From NCBI GenBank assembly GCA_045599645.1, contig JAZRWI010000019.1:28197-92196 (forward strand): DNA of 64,000 bases. The letters run 5' to 3'. Made by a program: the position numbers and the translations under genes. Of the stretch, positions 26,970 to 34,384 are shown piece by piece (position 1 is the first letter of the stretch; each line of letters opens with the position of its first letter). The notes beneath the pieces were generated by a model that was given only the letters and a program-made list of their open reading frames with translations, made no database searches and had not been told where the DNA came from. The stretch is from RUG334 sp045599645. Lineage in GTDB: Bacteria; Muiribacteriota; Ozemobacteria; Ozemobacterales; Ozemobacteraceae.

Positions 26970-28184
26970 TTAAATATATTCTATGGGTACTGCCCAGGAA
27001 TTTTCATTGATTGGCAGCATTGTGTCAGATAGGCAAAGAACAATATTGGAAGCTACAGTCTTGTCTTTTATTTTGGATAATACAGAAAAGTTTTTTATCC
27101 AATCTTTTTGGATTGTGGCTGATTTTTTTATTTCAATTGGGTAGATTACGTTGTCTTCCTCAATAATTAAATCTATTTCTTTTTTGTCTTTGTCCCTGTA
27201 ATAGTAAATGTTGTCTGTGCTTTTGCCTTCGTTTAGAAAACTTTTTAATATTTCTCCAACAATAAAGTTTTCAAAAATGTGACCAGCCATTGCTCCGTTT
27301 TGAGCTGTTTCCGGAGATAACCATCCTATTAGATGGCAAAGAAGACCCGTGTCGAGGAAAAATAGCTTTGGTGATTTTATAACTCTTTTTATTATATTAT
27401 TTTGATAGGTGTTTATGAGCTTAATAATACCCGAGGCAGTTACAACAGACATCCAGTTTTGAACTGTTTTTATATCTACACCTATATCCCTGGCTATTTC
27501 TTCATATACAATTACCTGAGCCGCTCTTGCTGCGATAGAAATCAGAAATTTTTTAAACTTTAATTCTTGTTTTAATGCGATTATTTTTCTAACATCACGT
27601 TCCAGATATGTTTTTATGTAGTCTCTGTAAAACCATTCCCAGTCTCTGCTTTTATCCAGTAAATCCGGCATGGAGCCACGGTGTATTATTTTCCAAAGAT
27701 TCGAATAATGCTTTATTTCTTTTTTTCTTTCTTCAAAGTATTGATTATTCGGTATAAATGCCTTGTTGAATTTGATTTTATTTATTTCTCGCAGTGATAG
27801 ACCAGGCATCTCCAGAATACTAACTCTACCGGCTAGTGACTCTGTCGCTGAACTTAATAATTCATAATTTTGGGAACCTGTTATGAAAATCTGCCCTTTT
27901 TTGGGGCTTTTATCAGCAAGAAGCTTAATGTTTTTGAAAAGCCCCTTTGCATATTGAACCTCATCTATTATGATTGGAAAAGTTTTATCTTTAAAAAACA
28001 GGTTTCTGTCTTGTTGGGCAAGGAATAACTGATTATCATCATCAAGCGTTACATATTGAAGTTTGCTATATAATTTTTTTATTGTTGTTGTCTTGCCTAT
28101 TTGTCTTGCGCCTGTAAGCAAAACAACTTTGCTTTGTTTTTCTGCTTTTTTTAATGTTTTTTCAATATGTCTTTTTAAATACAT
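26970..28184 (-). CDS. AAA+ ATPase of the AAA_14/DUF4143 family
   Basis: A 404-residue protein. Walker A GARQIGKTT (about 25-33) and Walker B IIIDEVQ (about 72-78), a sensor region ITGSQNYEL, then SLAGRV and the characteristic LREI; the C-terminal part (after about 200) is the DUF4143 winged-helix and nuclease-like region, with EIDLIIEEDN..YPIEIKKS resembling a PD-(D/E)xK core. Such proteins are common, often on accessory DNA, and their role is unresolved. It is highly AT-rich relative to its neighbours, which fits acquisition. A promoter with an inverted repeat lies directly upstream. A second member of the family is at 38808. Confidence 0.9.
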   Translation of the reverse strand: MYLKRHIEKTLKKAEKQSKVVLLTGARQIGKTTTIKKLYSKLQYVTLDDDNQLFLAQQDRNLFFKDKTFPIIIDEVQYAKGLFKNIKLLADKSPKKGQIFITGSQNYELLSSATESLAGRVSILEMPGLSLREINKIKFNKAFIPNNQYFEERKKEIKHYSNLWKIIHRGSMPDLLDKSRDWEWFYRDYIKTYLERDVRKIIALKQELKFKKFLISIAARAAQVIVYEEIARDIGVDIKTVQNWMSVVTASGIIKLINTYQNNIIKRVIKSPKLFFLDTGLLCHLIGWLSPETAQNGAMAGHIFENFIVGEILKSFLNEGKSTDNIYYYRDKDKKEIDLIIEEDNVIYPIEIKKSATIQKDWIKNFSVLSKIKDKTVASNIVLCLSDTMLPINENSWAVPIEYI

Positions 28185-28192
28185 AATTTAAC

Positions 28193-28249
28193 AACTTTGG
28201 CTATATTGGAATTCAACTCCATTTTAGCCAAAGTTCACTATTGTGTCAA
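28193..28249 (-). promoter_or_regulatory. Promoter and inverted-repeat operator of the 26970-28184 ATPase gene
   Basis: On the minus strand TTGACA (28249-28244) and TAAAAT (28226-28221) are spaced by exactly 17 bp. AACTTTGGCTA (28193-28203) and TAGCCAAAGTT (28225-28235) form a perfect 11-bp inverted repeat with a 21-nt spacer; one arm touches the -10 and the other lies in the leader. This is a strong candidate for autoregulation. Confidence 0.65.
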
Positions 28250-28332
28250 GTGGGATTTGTTAAGAGTCTTCAGTAATATTGACGATTAGCCGACTTAGAA
28301 CTATGATAAAACCAATGATAGAGAATAATAAA

Positions 28333-28920
28333 TTAGAGTATGCTCTCTATTTTGGGTAGTGTTTCTTCCAGGGTTGTGAAGCGAATGGCCTGCCAGCCAC
28401 ATTCTATGGCGCCGTCAACGTTATCCTGCCTGTCATCAATAAAAAGACATTCAGACGGAACCAGATCATATTTTTCACATAACAATTCATAGATTCTATG
28501 GTCTGGCTTTACCAACTTCACGTCACAGGAAAATATTCCACCATCCATTTCAGGCAGGAAATAAAGAACATCCGGAGCAGAACGCAGTACCGGCTTATTA
28601 TAATTAGAAAGATAATAAACCTTGTAGCCCTTTTCTTTAAAGCTTTTAATCAGTGGAGCAGCATATTCCTTTTTGGTAACGACCTTATCAATATTATCAA
28701 CGTAATACTTTATTTCTTGTTCATAACCATTAACAACAGCAGCCATACGTCTTATGATTTCGTCTTCCTCAAGAACTCCGCGATCAAATTCCATCCACAA
28801 ATCTGAATCGAACATAGCCTCACACACAATTTTGTTGGTTTTTTCATCAAAGAAATTATGGGAATAAGGCTCCCAGCCAATCAATACTCTACCTAAATCA
28901 AACACAATATTCTTTACCAT
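28333..28920 (-). CDS. HAD-superfamily phosphatase, YihX-like
   Basis: A 195-residue protein. Motif I is FDLGRVLIGW with a single Asp (position 8) as in HAD-IA enzymes of the YihX type, motif II LSNYN, motif III KPDHRIYE with Lys, and motif IV IDDRQDN. E. coli YihX dephosphorylates alpha-glucose-1-phosphate, but the substrate cannot be inferred here. The helical cap after residue 15 is of the small C1 type. It is divergent from the nitroreductase gene; its ATG at 28920 lies about 65 nt from that gene's start. Confidence 0.88.
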   Translation of the reverse strand: MVKNIVFDLGRVLIGWEPYSHNFFDEKTNKIVCEAMFDSDLWMEFDRGVLEEDEIIRRMAAVVNGYEQEIKYYVDNIDKVVTKKEYAAPLIKSFKEKGYKVYYLSNYNKPVLRSAPDVLYFLPEMDGGIFSCDVKLVKPDHRIYELLCEKYDLVPSECLFIDDRQDNVDGAIECGWQAIRFTTLEETLPKIESIL

Positions 28921-28985
28921 TATTTACTATCCCACAATCATTATTAAGCGTATAATATATTTTATCAAAACAGAGGAGAAAATCA

Positions 28986-29621
28986 ATGAGATTCACAAAA
29001 CTTATGTTATCTATGGCTGTTGCAGGCCTCATCACTGGAGTATGTTTTGCACAGGAAGCAGCAAAAGCAGAAGAACAAAAGGGAGAAACCAATATGACTA
29101 CAATCAATGAAACCATTAAGACTATCCACCAGCGCAAGAGCGTTCGCAATTACACTGACCAGGATGTAACCAAGGAACAGCTTGAAACATTGGTAAGAGC
29201 CGGTATGGCTGCTCCAACAGCTATCAACACTCAGCCATGGCAGTTTGTTATTGTAACAGACAAAGACCTCAAAGCTGATTATGCTAAGGGCAACATGCAG
29301 GAAGCAATGATCAACAAATGCTCTGCAATGATAGTTGTATGCTGCGATATGAGCCTTGAAAACGATATGGCCAAGGTTTACTGGCAGCAGGACTGCGCTG
29401 CAGCAACAGAAAACATTCTTCTTGCCGCTGAAAGCATGGGCCTTGGCACTGTTTGGACCGGTGTTTTCCCAAAAGAAGATAGAATAAAGACTGTTAGCGA
29501 AAAGTTCGGTCTTCCAGAAAATGTCACCCCGTTCTGCGTAATCCTCGTAGGCTACCCAGACGGCAGTGACCAGCCAAAAGACAAATACAAAGCCGAACGC
29601 ATCCACTGGAACAAATTCTAA
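28986..29621 (+). CDS. Nitroreductase-family flavoprotein with N-terminal Sec signal
   Basis: A 211-residue protein. Residues 1-22 (MRFTKLMLSMAVAGLITGVC) form a signal peptide with cleavage near CFA/QEA; a charged linker (KAEEQKGETN) then leads to a standard nitroreductase fold starting at about residue 37: RKSVRNYTDQDV, MAAPTAINTQPWQFVIV, QQDCAAATENILLAAESMGL and VGYPDG. These FMN enzymes are normally cytoplasmic, so an exported copy is unusual. GAGGAG (28973-28978) supports the long start; a second AGGGAG lies 8 nt before an in-frame ATG at 29094 that would yield the signal-less 175-residue enzyme, so both forms may be made. TATAAT at 28951-28956 is a likely -10. Confidence 0.9.
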   Translation: MRFTKLMLSMAVAGLITGVCFAQEAAKAEEQKGETNMTTINETIKTIHQRKSVRNYTDQDVTKEQLETLVRAGMAAPTAINTQPWQFVIVTDKDLKADYAKGNMQEAMINKCSAMIVVCCDMSLENDMAKVYWQQDCAAATENILLAAESMGLGTVWTGVFPKEDRIKTVSEKFGLPENVTPFCVILVGYPDGSDQPKDKYKAERIHWNKF

Positions 29622-29645
29622 TCTTAGTCAAAAGCTCATCAGATA

Positions 29646-29668
29646 GCCTTTCTCCGTGTGGGAAAGGT
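29646..29668 (+). repeat. Partial REP-like stem
   Basis: CCTTTCTCC pairs with the following GGGAAAGG, a half-length relative of the full REP-like copy 37 nt downstream. Confidence 0.55.
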
Positions 29669-29704
29669 AAAATCAAGACTTAGATGAAAAATTAAAAGAG
29701 TATA

Positions 29705-29758
29705 GCCTTCCTCCATGTGGGGGAAGGTGGATTCTGCAAAGCAGAAGACGGATGAGGG
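29705..29758 (+). repeat. REP-like element, copy 2
   Basis: CCTTCCTCC-atgt-GGGGGAAGG, then TTCTGC-aaa-GCAGAA and GACGGATGAGGG, nearly identical to the copy at 25849 and to the inverted copy at 49224. The changes between copies sit in loops. Confidence 0.82.
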
Positions 29759-29898
29759 AGCAGCACCAAGTTTGAACACATAACCGATCACTTTTTCTTA
29801 GCAGTTTGGTGTAGAAGAATGATTCTATAGGCTTTTGGCTGCTCGGCTGTTTATCGTTGTTATCCGTTGCTAAGAGGCTCTTGGGGGAAACCATAAAA

Positions 29899-30096
29899 AT
29901 GACAGTTAAATTTAATTCTGACGAAAATATAGTCAAGATGATAAAAGAGGGGCTGGAAAAAACAGGCGGTTACTGTCCTTGCCGCAGAGAACGCACACCG
30001 GAAAATAAATGCATGTGCAAAGAATTCCGTGACCAGATTGCGGACCCCAACTTCGAAGGCTTCTGTCACTGCATGCTATACTACAAATCCAAATAA
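29899..30096 (+). CDS. Small ferredoxin-thioredoxin reductase catalytic-subunit-like Fe-S protein
   Basis: A 65-residue protein; GGGGGA upstream supports the ATG at 29899. Six cysteines occur as three C-x-C pairs: Cys26/28 (GYCPCR), Cys38/40 (CMCKEF) and Cys56/58 (FCHC). This CPC...CxC...CHC order is the hallmark of ferredoxin-thioredoxin reductase beta chains, which hold a 4Fe-4S cluster beside a redox-active disulfide. Chloroplast enzymes have wider spacing between the first two pairs; the compact spacing here occurs in small bacterial and archaeal relatives. No ferredoxin or thioredoxin gene is adjacent. It lies between repeat tracts. Confidence 0.85.
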   Translation: MTVKFNSDENIVKMIKEGLEKTGGYCPCRRERTPENKCMCKEFRDQIADPNFEGFCHCMLYYKSK

Positions 30097-30293
30097 CAAC
30101 GTTTTGGCAACGGATAGCAGGATAATAGCGGATAAAGCAGGCCAAACAGCCGGAGTTTTTAGCCTCGGACTTAGTAGGTTTCTACTCTACCTTAACCAAC
30201 TTAGCGCCATGCGAATGTTGACAGGTAATAAAAGCAAAAAATAGCGGATAACAGGATAACGGCGGATAAAACAGAAAGCCAGCGGCCCTTATT
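30097..30293. repeat. GGATAACAGCGGATAAA-type repeat field
   Basis: GGATAATAGCGGATAAAGCAG (30118-30138) recurs as AATAGCGGATAACAGGATAACGGCGGATAAAACAG at 30241-30275 with intervening non-coding sequence. No gene is visible; it separates the FTR-like gene from the end of the SulP gene. Confidence 0.5.
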
Positions 30294-31961
30294 CTAGTCC
30301 GCATCATTTTCTTTGTGTATTTCAACAGCACGGGCAAGAGCCGCATCAAAGTTAATGGCAAAGTTTTCCCTGCCAATGCGTTCAACGAATTTTGCATGTT
30401 CAAACATTTTCATAGGCTGCTCATTCACGTGTGAGAATATAATTTTAATGCCTTCGCGTTCATAGACATCCAACAGATGTTCCAAAGCAATAAGCGCAGT
30501 AATATCAATAGCAGGAACACCGCGCATTCTGATAATTACAACTTCGGTGAAAACCTTAAGTGTAATATTCCCAATGCGTTCGGAAGCACCGAAGAACAAC
30601 GGGCCGGTAACTTCATAAACCCTGATATAGTAAGGTATATTACGGCTTTCTGTTCTATCCGGGTCTTCCGCAGAATCGCCATGATATTCCCAGCCGCGGA
30701 TTTTTGCTTCGTCGGCCATACGCTTCATGAAAAGAATACAAGCAGCCAGCATACCGAATTTTATTGCTATAACCAGGTCGAATACAACAGTTAACACAAA
30801 AGTTGCCACAAGCACCGTAATATCGCTCTTTGGTGCCTTTTTGAGAAGCATCAGGCAGTTTCTCCAACCAGACATATTATAGGCAACAATAAAAAGAATA
30901 GCTGCTATTGTCGGCATTGGAATAAGAGCAGCATAAGGCATTGCAAGAACTAGAACCAGGACAAGCATCAAAGCGTGAATCATACCTGAAACCGGGGTCT
31001 GGCCGCCATTCTTAATATTAGCAGCTGTTCTGGCTATAGCGCCGGTTGCAGGAATACCACCGAACAAAACAGAACCTATGTTACCAATTCCCTGAGCTAT
31101 AAGTTCCTGGTCGGAACGATGCTTGGAGTTTATCATGCCATCGGCAACAACACATGACAGCAAAGATTCTATAGCAGCAAGAATAGCAATGGTAAAGCCG
31201 TCAGAAAATTCCAGACGGATAAGATTCATTGATAGCTGCGGGAAATGAAAGGATGGCAAACCGCTGTTGATGGTATATAAATCACCAATAGTCTTCACAT
31301 CAAGATGACCGAGCTTAACAATGGCAATACCAGCGATAACAGCAATTAGAGAGCCCGGAATGCGCTGATTGATTTTTGGCCAGAAAATCTGGATAAGAAC
31401 ACAGATAACACCGACAAGCACGGCCCACCAGGTCACTGTTCCGAAATTTTCGATAACAGCCATAAGCTTTTCGATGGTTTCAACAGGCTTCACTCCGGCA
31501 GCATAGGTCAGTCCGAAGAAATCCTTCAATTGACCGATGGCGATGGTTACTGCAATACCAGCAGTAAAACCAGTAGTAATAGTATATGGAATATATTTAA
31601 TAAGGCTTCCTATACGGAAAATGCCCATAAGGATAAGCATTACGCCAGCAATAAGAGTTGCAACGACGAGACCGTCCATGCCGTTTCTGGCAACGATACC
31701 AGCTACTATTGTTGCAAATGCTGCTGTTGGGCCGGCAATCTGAACCTGACTGCCGCCAAAGAATGAAATCAGGAACCCAGCTACGATGGCTGTGTAAATA
31801 CCTTCTTCCGGACCGACACCAGAAGCAAGGGCCAATGCGATAGACAAAGGCAGCGCAATAATTGCGACAATTATACCTGCAATTAAATCTTTAAAGAACT
31901 TGCCGACACTGTATCCGCGGATACAGTCGAAAAGCATAGGTCTAAGCTTATCTGTAGACAT
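30294..31961 (-). CDS. SulP-family anion permease with STAS domain
   Basis: A 555-residue protein. The N-terminal region (FKDLIAGIIVAIIALPLSIA, then GPTAAFATIVAGI) is the SulP signature; about 11-12 hydrophobic helices run to about residue 405. A cytoplasmic STAS domain follows (YEVTGPLFFGASERIGNI ... VIIRMRGVPAIDITALIALE). Members carry sulfate, bicarbonate or dicarboxylates; the substrate cannot be read from sequence, though the single-gene context and STAS with a conserved Asp fit a bacterial DauA/YchM-like transporter. The hairpin array begins about 100 nt upstream of its start. Confidence 0.93.
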   Translation of the reverse strand: MSTDKLRPMLFDCIRGYSVGKFFKDLIAGIIVAIIALPLSIALALASGVGPEEGIYTAIVAGFLISFFGGSQVQIAGPTAAFATIVAGIVARNGMDGLVVATLIAGVMLILMGIFRIGSLIKYIPYTITTGFTAGIAVTIAIGQLKDFFGLTYAAGVKPVETIEKLMAVIENFGTVTWWAVLVGVICVLIQIFWPKINQRIPGSLIAVIAGIAIVKLGHLDVKTIGDLYTINSGLPSFHFPQLSMNLIRLEFSDGFTIAILAAIESLLSCVVADGMINSKHRSDQELIAQGIGNIGSVLFGGIPATGAIARTAANIKNGGQTPVSGMIHALMLVLVLVLAMPYAALIPMPTIAAILFIVAYNMSGWRNCLMLLKKAPKSDITVLVATFVLTVVFDLVIAIKFGMLAACILFMKRMADEAKIRGWEYHGDSAEDPDRTESRNIPYYIRVYEVTGPLFFGASERIGNITLKVFTEVVIIRMRGVPAIDITALIALEHLLDVYEREGIKIIFSHVNEQPMKMFEHAKFVERIGRENFAINFDAALARAVEIHKENDAD

Positions 31962-32058
31962 GTTATATCCTTGGTGTTAGGAATAATGCAGTATTTCTGC
32001 AAAAGAAAAGAATGCCTATTTTAAGCATAAACCCAAATTATGTCAATAAGAAAAGAAG

Positions 32059-32566
32059 GCCGCTGGCGCGGCGTGAAAAACTGCTGCTTTGCAGCAGTCG
32101 TGAATACCAGCCTTCGGCTGGCGTGAAAACTCGCTAGCGCTCGAGTGAATACCTGCTGCTTTGCAGCAGGTGTGAAACACGCCTTTCGGCGCGTTGATTT
32201 TAGCCAAATAGCAGCGTAGCTTTTTTACTCAGCTATTTGTCAAACAAGCTTTCGAAGCGTTGATTTTAGCCAAATAGCAGCGTAGTTTTTTACTCAGCTA
32301 ATTGCCAAACTAGCTTTCGAAGCGTTGATTTTAGCCCAATAGCAGCGTATTCAGTTAATTGTTAAAACAGCTTTCGAAGCGTTGGTCTAAGCTAATAGCC
32401 TCACAAAATTAGTGCTCAACCAAACAATCATCACCGCGTAGCGGTTTTCACTCCTGACGCTTGCGTCAGGTTTTCATTCGAGCGCCAGCGAGTCTTCACT
32501 ACAGACGCAAAGCGTCTGTTTTTCACTACTGTCGCAAAGCGACAGTTTTTCACGAGCCGAAGGCTC
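32059..32566. repeat. Array of about twelve small hairpins with a constant GTGAAAA/TTTTCAC spacer
   Basis: Left arm hairpins: 32059-32072, 32080-32098 (ACTGCTGC-TTT-GCAGCAGT), 32107-32121 (CCAGCC-TTC-GGCTGG), 32130-32145 (imperfect), 32152-32170 (CCTGCTGC-TTT-GCAGCAGG), about 32179-32193. Right arm: 32433-32445, 32453-32470 (CCTGACGC-TT-GCGTCAGG), 32479-32492 (imperfect), 32501-32519 (ACAGACGC-AAA-GCGTCTGT), 32528-32546 (ACTGTCGC-AAA-GCGACAGT), 32554-32566. Left-arm units are separated by GTGAAAA or GTGAATA, right-arm units by TTTTCACT, so the two arms have opposite orientation around a centre of direct repeats. Stems differ between units but always pair. The last hairpin supplies the stop codon of the HD gene. 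No family is recognised. Confidence 0.9.
32191..32378. repeat. Three tandem 57-66 bp direct repeats at the centre of the hairpin array
   Basis: Units 32191-32256, 32257-32321 and 32322-32378 each begin GCGTTGATTTTAGCC and end GCTTTCGAA; a decayed fourth start (GCGTTGGTCTAAGC) follows at 32379. Inside each full unit CAAATAGC and GCTATTTG (or close variants) can pair over about 19 nt, and GCTT-tc-GAAGC forms a small hairpin at the unit junction. Confidence 0.85.
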
Positions 32567-33323
32567 ATTTTCTTAGGTATTCTTCTATATGCTTAATACA
32601 TCTCGCAACTACATCCGTATCTGGCATAATCCTCTGCAGCAGTTCAAGGGTTCTGTTTTCTTTTAACTTTTGCAAAGATGATTTGTAATTCATTCCGTAG
32701 AGCCAGCAGAGCTGCATAAGACAGACATCAGTGCCTGATTTAATATCTGAAAATAATGCAGCCTCATTATTTAATAATTTATCTACAATTACGGGGTTCG
32801 GTTCGCCTATTGGCAGGTCCCACAGCAGATCCTGATGGTTATCAAGAGTATTTTTTTCTATTGCATCGGTAAGCTGGAAAAATATATCGATTTTGTCAGC
32901 ATCCCTTACAAGCTTTGTGAAACGCATTGATTCAGCTGTCAATCCATCGGGTATATTCAAGGCATTATGATAATGAACAGCATCTAATATGTTTTGGGCG
33001 TCATTTTCAGCCAAACCATCAAACATATTGTTTTCGTTTATTACGTCAAAGCCGTGCTGGCCATGGTTTACTGATTTTGTGTCAGAGAAGGTCCTGTATT
33101 TCGTGTATTGGGAAAATCTGCCGACGTCGTGGTAGAAGCCGCAAAGCTCGGCCTTTGCCACATCAGATTCTGACCAGCCTTCGCTCTTTGCTATATAAAC
33201 AGAATTGGCAGCTACTCGTTCGATGTGCTCCAGCTTTTCCTGAAGCAGCTTGCAAAGCTTGCCGCCTTCTCTATAGGTATCTACGTAATTATTAAATCTA
33301 TTTAATATTTCTTTATAATTCAT
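32565..33323 (-). CDS. HD-domain hydrolase
   Basis: A 252-residue protein. The metal-binding pattern is H33, H65-D66 (GFYHDVGRF), NHGQHG, AVHYHN near 115 and the final Asp in VRDADKID near 140, as in HD phosphohydrolases. The substrate (nucleotide or other phosphoester) is unknown. Its final codons and TGA stop overlap the last hairpin of the array, so the array has shaped or invaded the 3' end. Upstream lies a repeat field. Confidence 0.88.
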   Translation of the reverse strand: MNYKEILNRFNNYVDTYREGGKLCKLLQEKLEHIERVAANSVYIAKSEGWSESDVAKAELCGFYHDVGRFSQYTKYRTFSDTKSVNHGQHGFDVINENNMFDGLAENDAQNILDAVHYHNALNIPDGLTAESMRFTKLVRDADKIDIFFQLTDAIEKNTLDNHQDLLWDLPIGEPNPVIVDKLLNNEAALFSDIKSGTDVCLMQLCWLYGMNYKSSLQKLKENRTLELLQRIMPDTDVVARCIKHIEEYLRK

Positions 33324-33735
33324 TTATAATCCTTTCGGCTTATGGCTTTTGGCTATTAGCTACTAGCCAAGAGTAGCAGGCCGTTGCTATCCAATTTTCT
33401 CGGCCAATAGCTACAAGCTAACAGCCAATAGCTTATAAAAGCCTATTTCTACACAAAACTGCTATGAAACTAATAACGTCTAAAAATTCCTTTTATGATC
33501 CTTTCGGCTTATGGCTTATGGCTTTTGGCTTATGGCTTATGGCTTTTGGCTTATGGCTTATGGCTTTTGGCTTATGGCTTTTGGCTTTTGGCTTATGGCT
33601 TTTGGCTTTTGGCTTTTGGCTATTAGCTATTAGCTACTAGCCGAAAGCAGCAGGCCGTTGCTATCCAATTTTCTCGGCCAATAGCTACAAGCTAACAGCC
33701 AATAGCTTATAAAAGCCTATTTCTACACCAAACTG
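33324..33735. repeat. Repeat field: GGCTTATGGCTTTT tract between two 91-bp direct repeats
   Basis: The block AGCAGGCCGTTGC...CAAACTGCTAT occurs at 33375-33465 and again, with one or two changes, at 33649-33739 (offset 274 bp). Between them (about 33500-33640) is a mixed array of GGCTTATGGCTTTTGGC words, ending in GCTATTAGCTATTAGC. The second block runs into the stop codon of the downstream gene (33736). No coding potential is seen. Confidence 0.85.
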
Positions 33736-34383
33736 CTATAAATCCATATAGCTTTTCTCCAGCACGTAGGCTATGCCTTTGGCGAGGCGGTTGGCTGTAT
33801 CAGAGAAATGGCCGCCAGGATTCATTTCTAGAGTGGCAGCAATACAATCGGGGTCTGCCTTCAGCAATTTAAGCTGGTTTCTGGTTCTTACACCAACAGA
33901 TTGCATCACAGGATTCTTAGTGGTTTCTTCCTTCCCGCCTAAGCTGATATAAACAATTCCTGGCTTTTTCAGCCTTGCAGTCTTCATATATTCATCCCAG
34001 TCAGGGAACCACAAGGAGCCTGAGCAGCAGACGGCTCCGTCAAAAACTTCAGTCTCATACAATGACCACATTGCAAAAAGTCCGGCGAGGGAATAACCGA
34101 CTATATAAATTTTTCGTTCAGGTAAGCTATCTTTTTTTATGCCATTTAAAAGTTCAGAAACGACCCAATTTAAGGTTTTCACCCCGCCACCCGTAAAATT
34201 ACCCTTTTTGAATGCAGAAGGCGCAATCCAGGGCGATAAATTAGAATCCCAATTATCAACCAAAGCTTCGACAAGTTCAAAACTTTGGTCAGTAAGCTTC
34301 CTGACCGCTTCGCTGACTTCTTTTGCACCGACTGGAATCCCAGGCGCATTGATATATACAAATACCGGGTCGTTATTTCCCAT
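33736..34383 (-). CDS. Alpha/beta-hydrolase (esterase-like)
   Basis: A 215-residue protein. The nucleophile elbow GYSLAG (about 122-127) and the following AVCCSGSLWF are typical of esterases of the feruloyl/siderophore esterase-D superfamily; a late GGHFSDT His is a good catalytic candidate. No signal peptide is visible. It starts 1 nt after the autotransporter stop, so it is translated from the same mRNA. Its terminal TAG lies in one of the 91-bp repeat blocks. Confidence 0.8.
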   Translation of the reverse strand: MGNNDPVFVYINAPGIPVGAKEVSEAVRKLTDQSFELVEALVDNWDSNLSPWIAPSAFKKGNFTGGGVKTLNWVVSELLNGIKKDSLPERKIYIVGYSLAGLFAMWSLYETEVFDGAVCCSGSLWFPDWDEYMKTARLKKPGIVYISLGGKEETTKNPVMQSVGVRTRNQLKLLKADPDCIAATLEMNPGGHFSDTANRLAKGIAYVLEKSYMDL

Positions 34384-34384
34384 C

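Noticed and set aside
32059..32566. CRISPR-like array
   Set aside because: The constant element is a 7-8 nt spacer, the variable element is a palindrome, unit lengths differ, orientation flips in the middle and no cas gene is nearby.
33500..33640. CRISPR or coding repeat in the GGCTTATGGC tract
   Set aside because: Units are 7-14 bp, unspaced and degenerate; simple-sequence slippage explains them.
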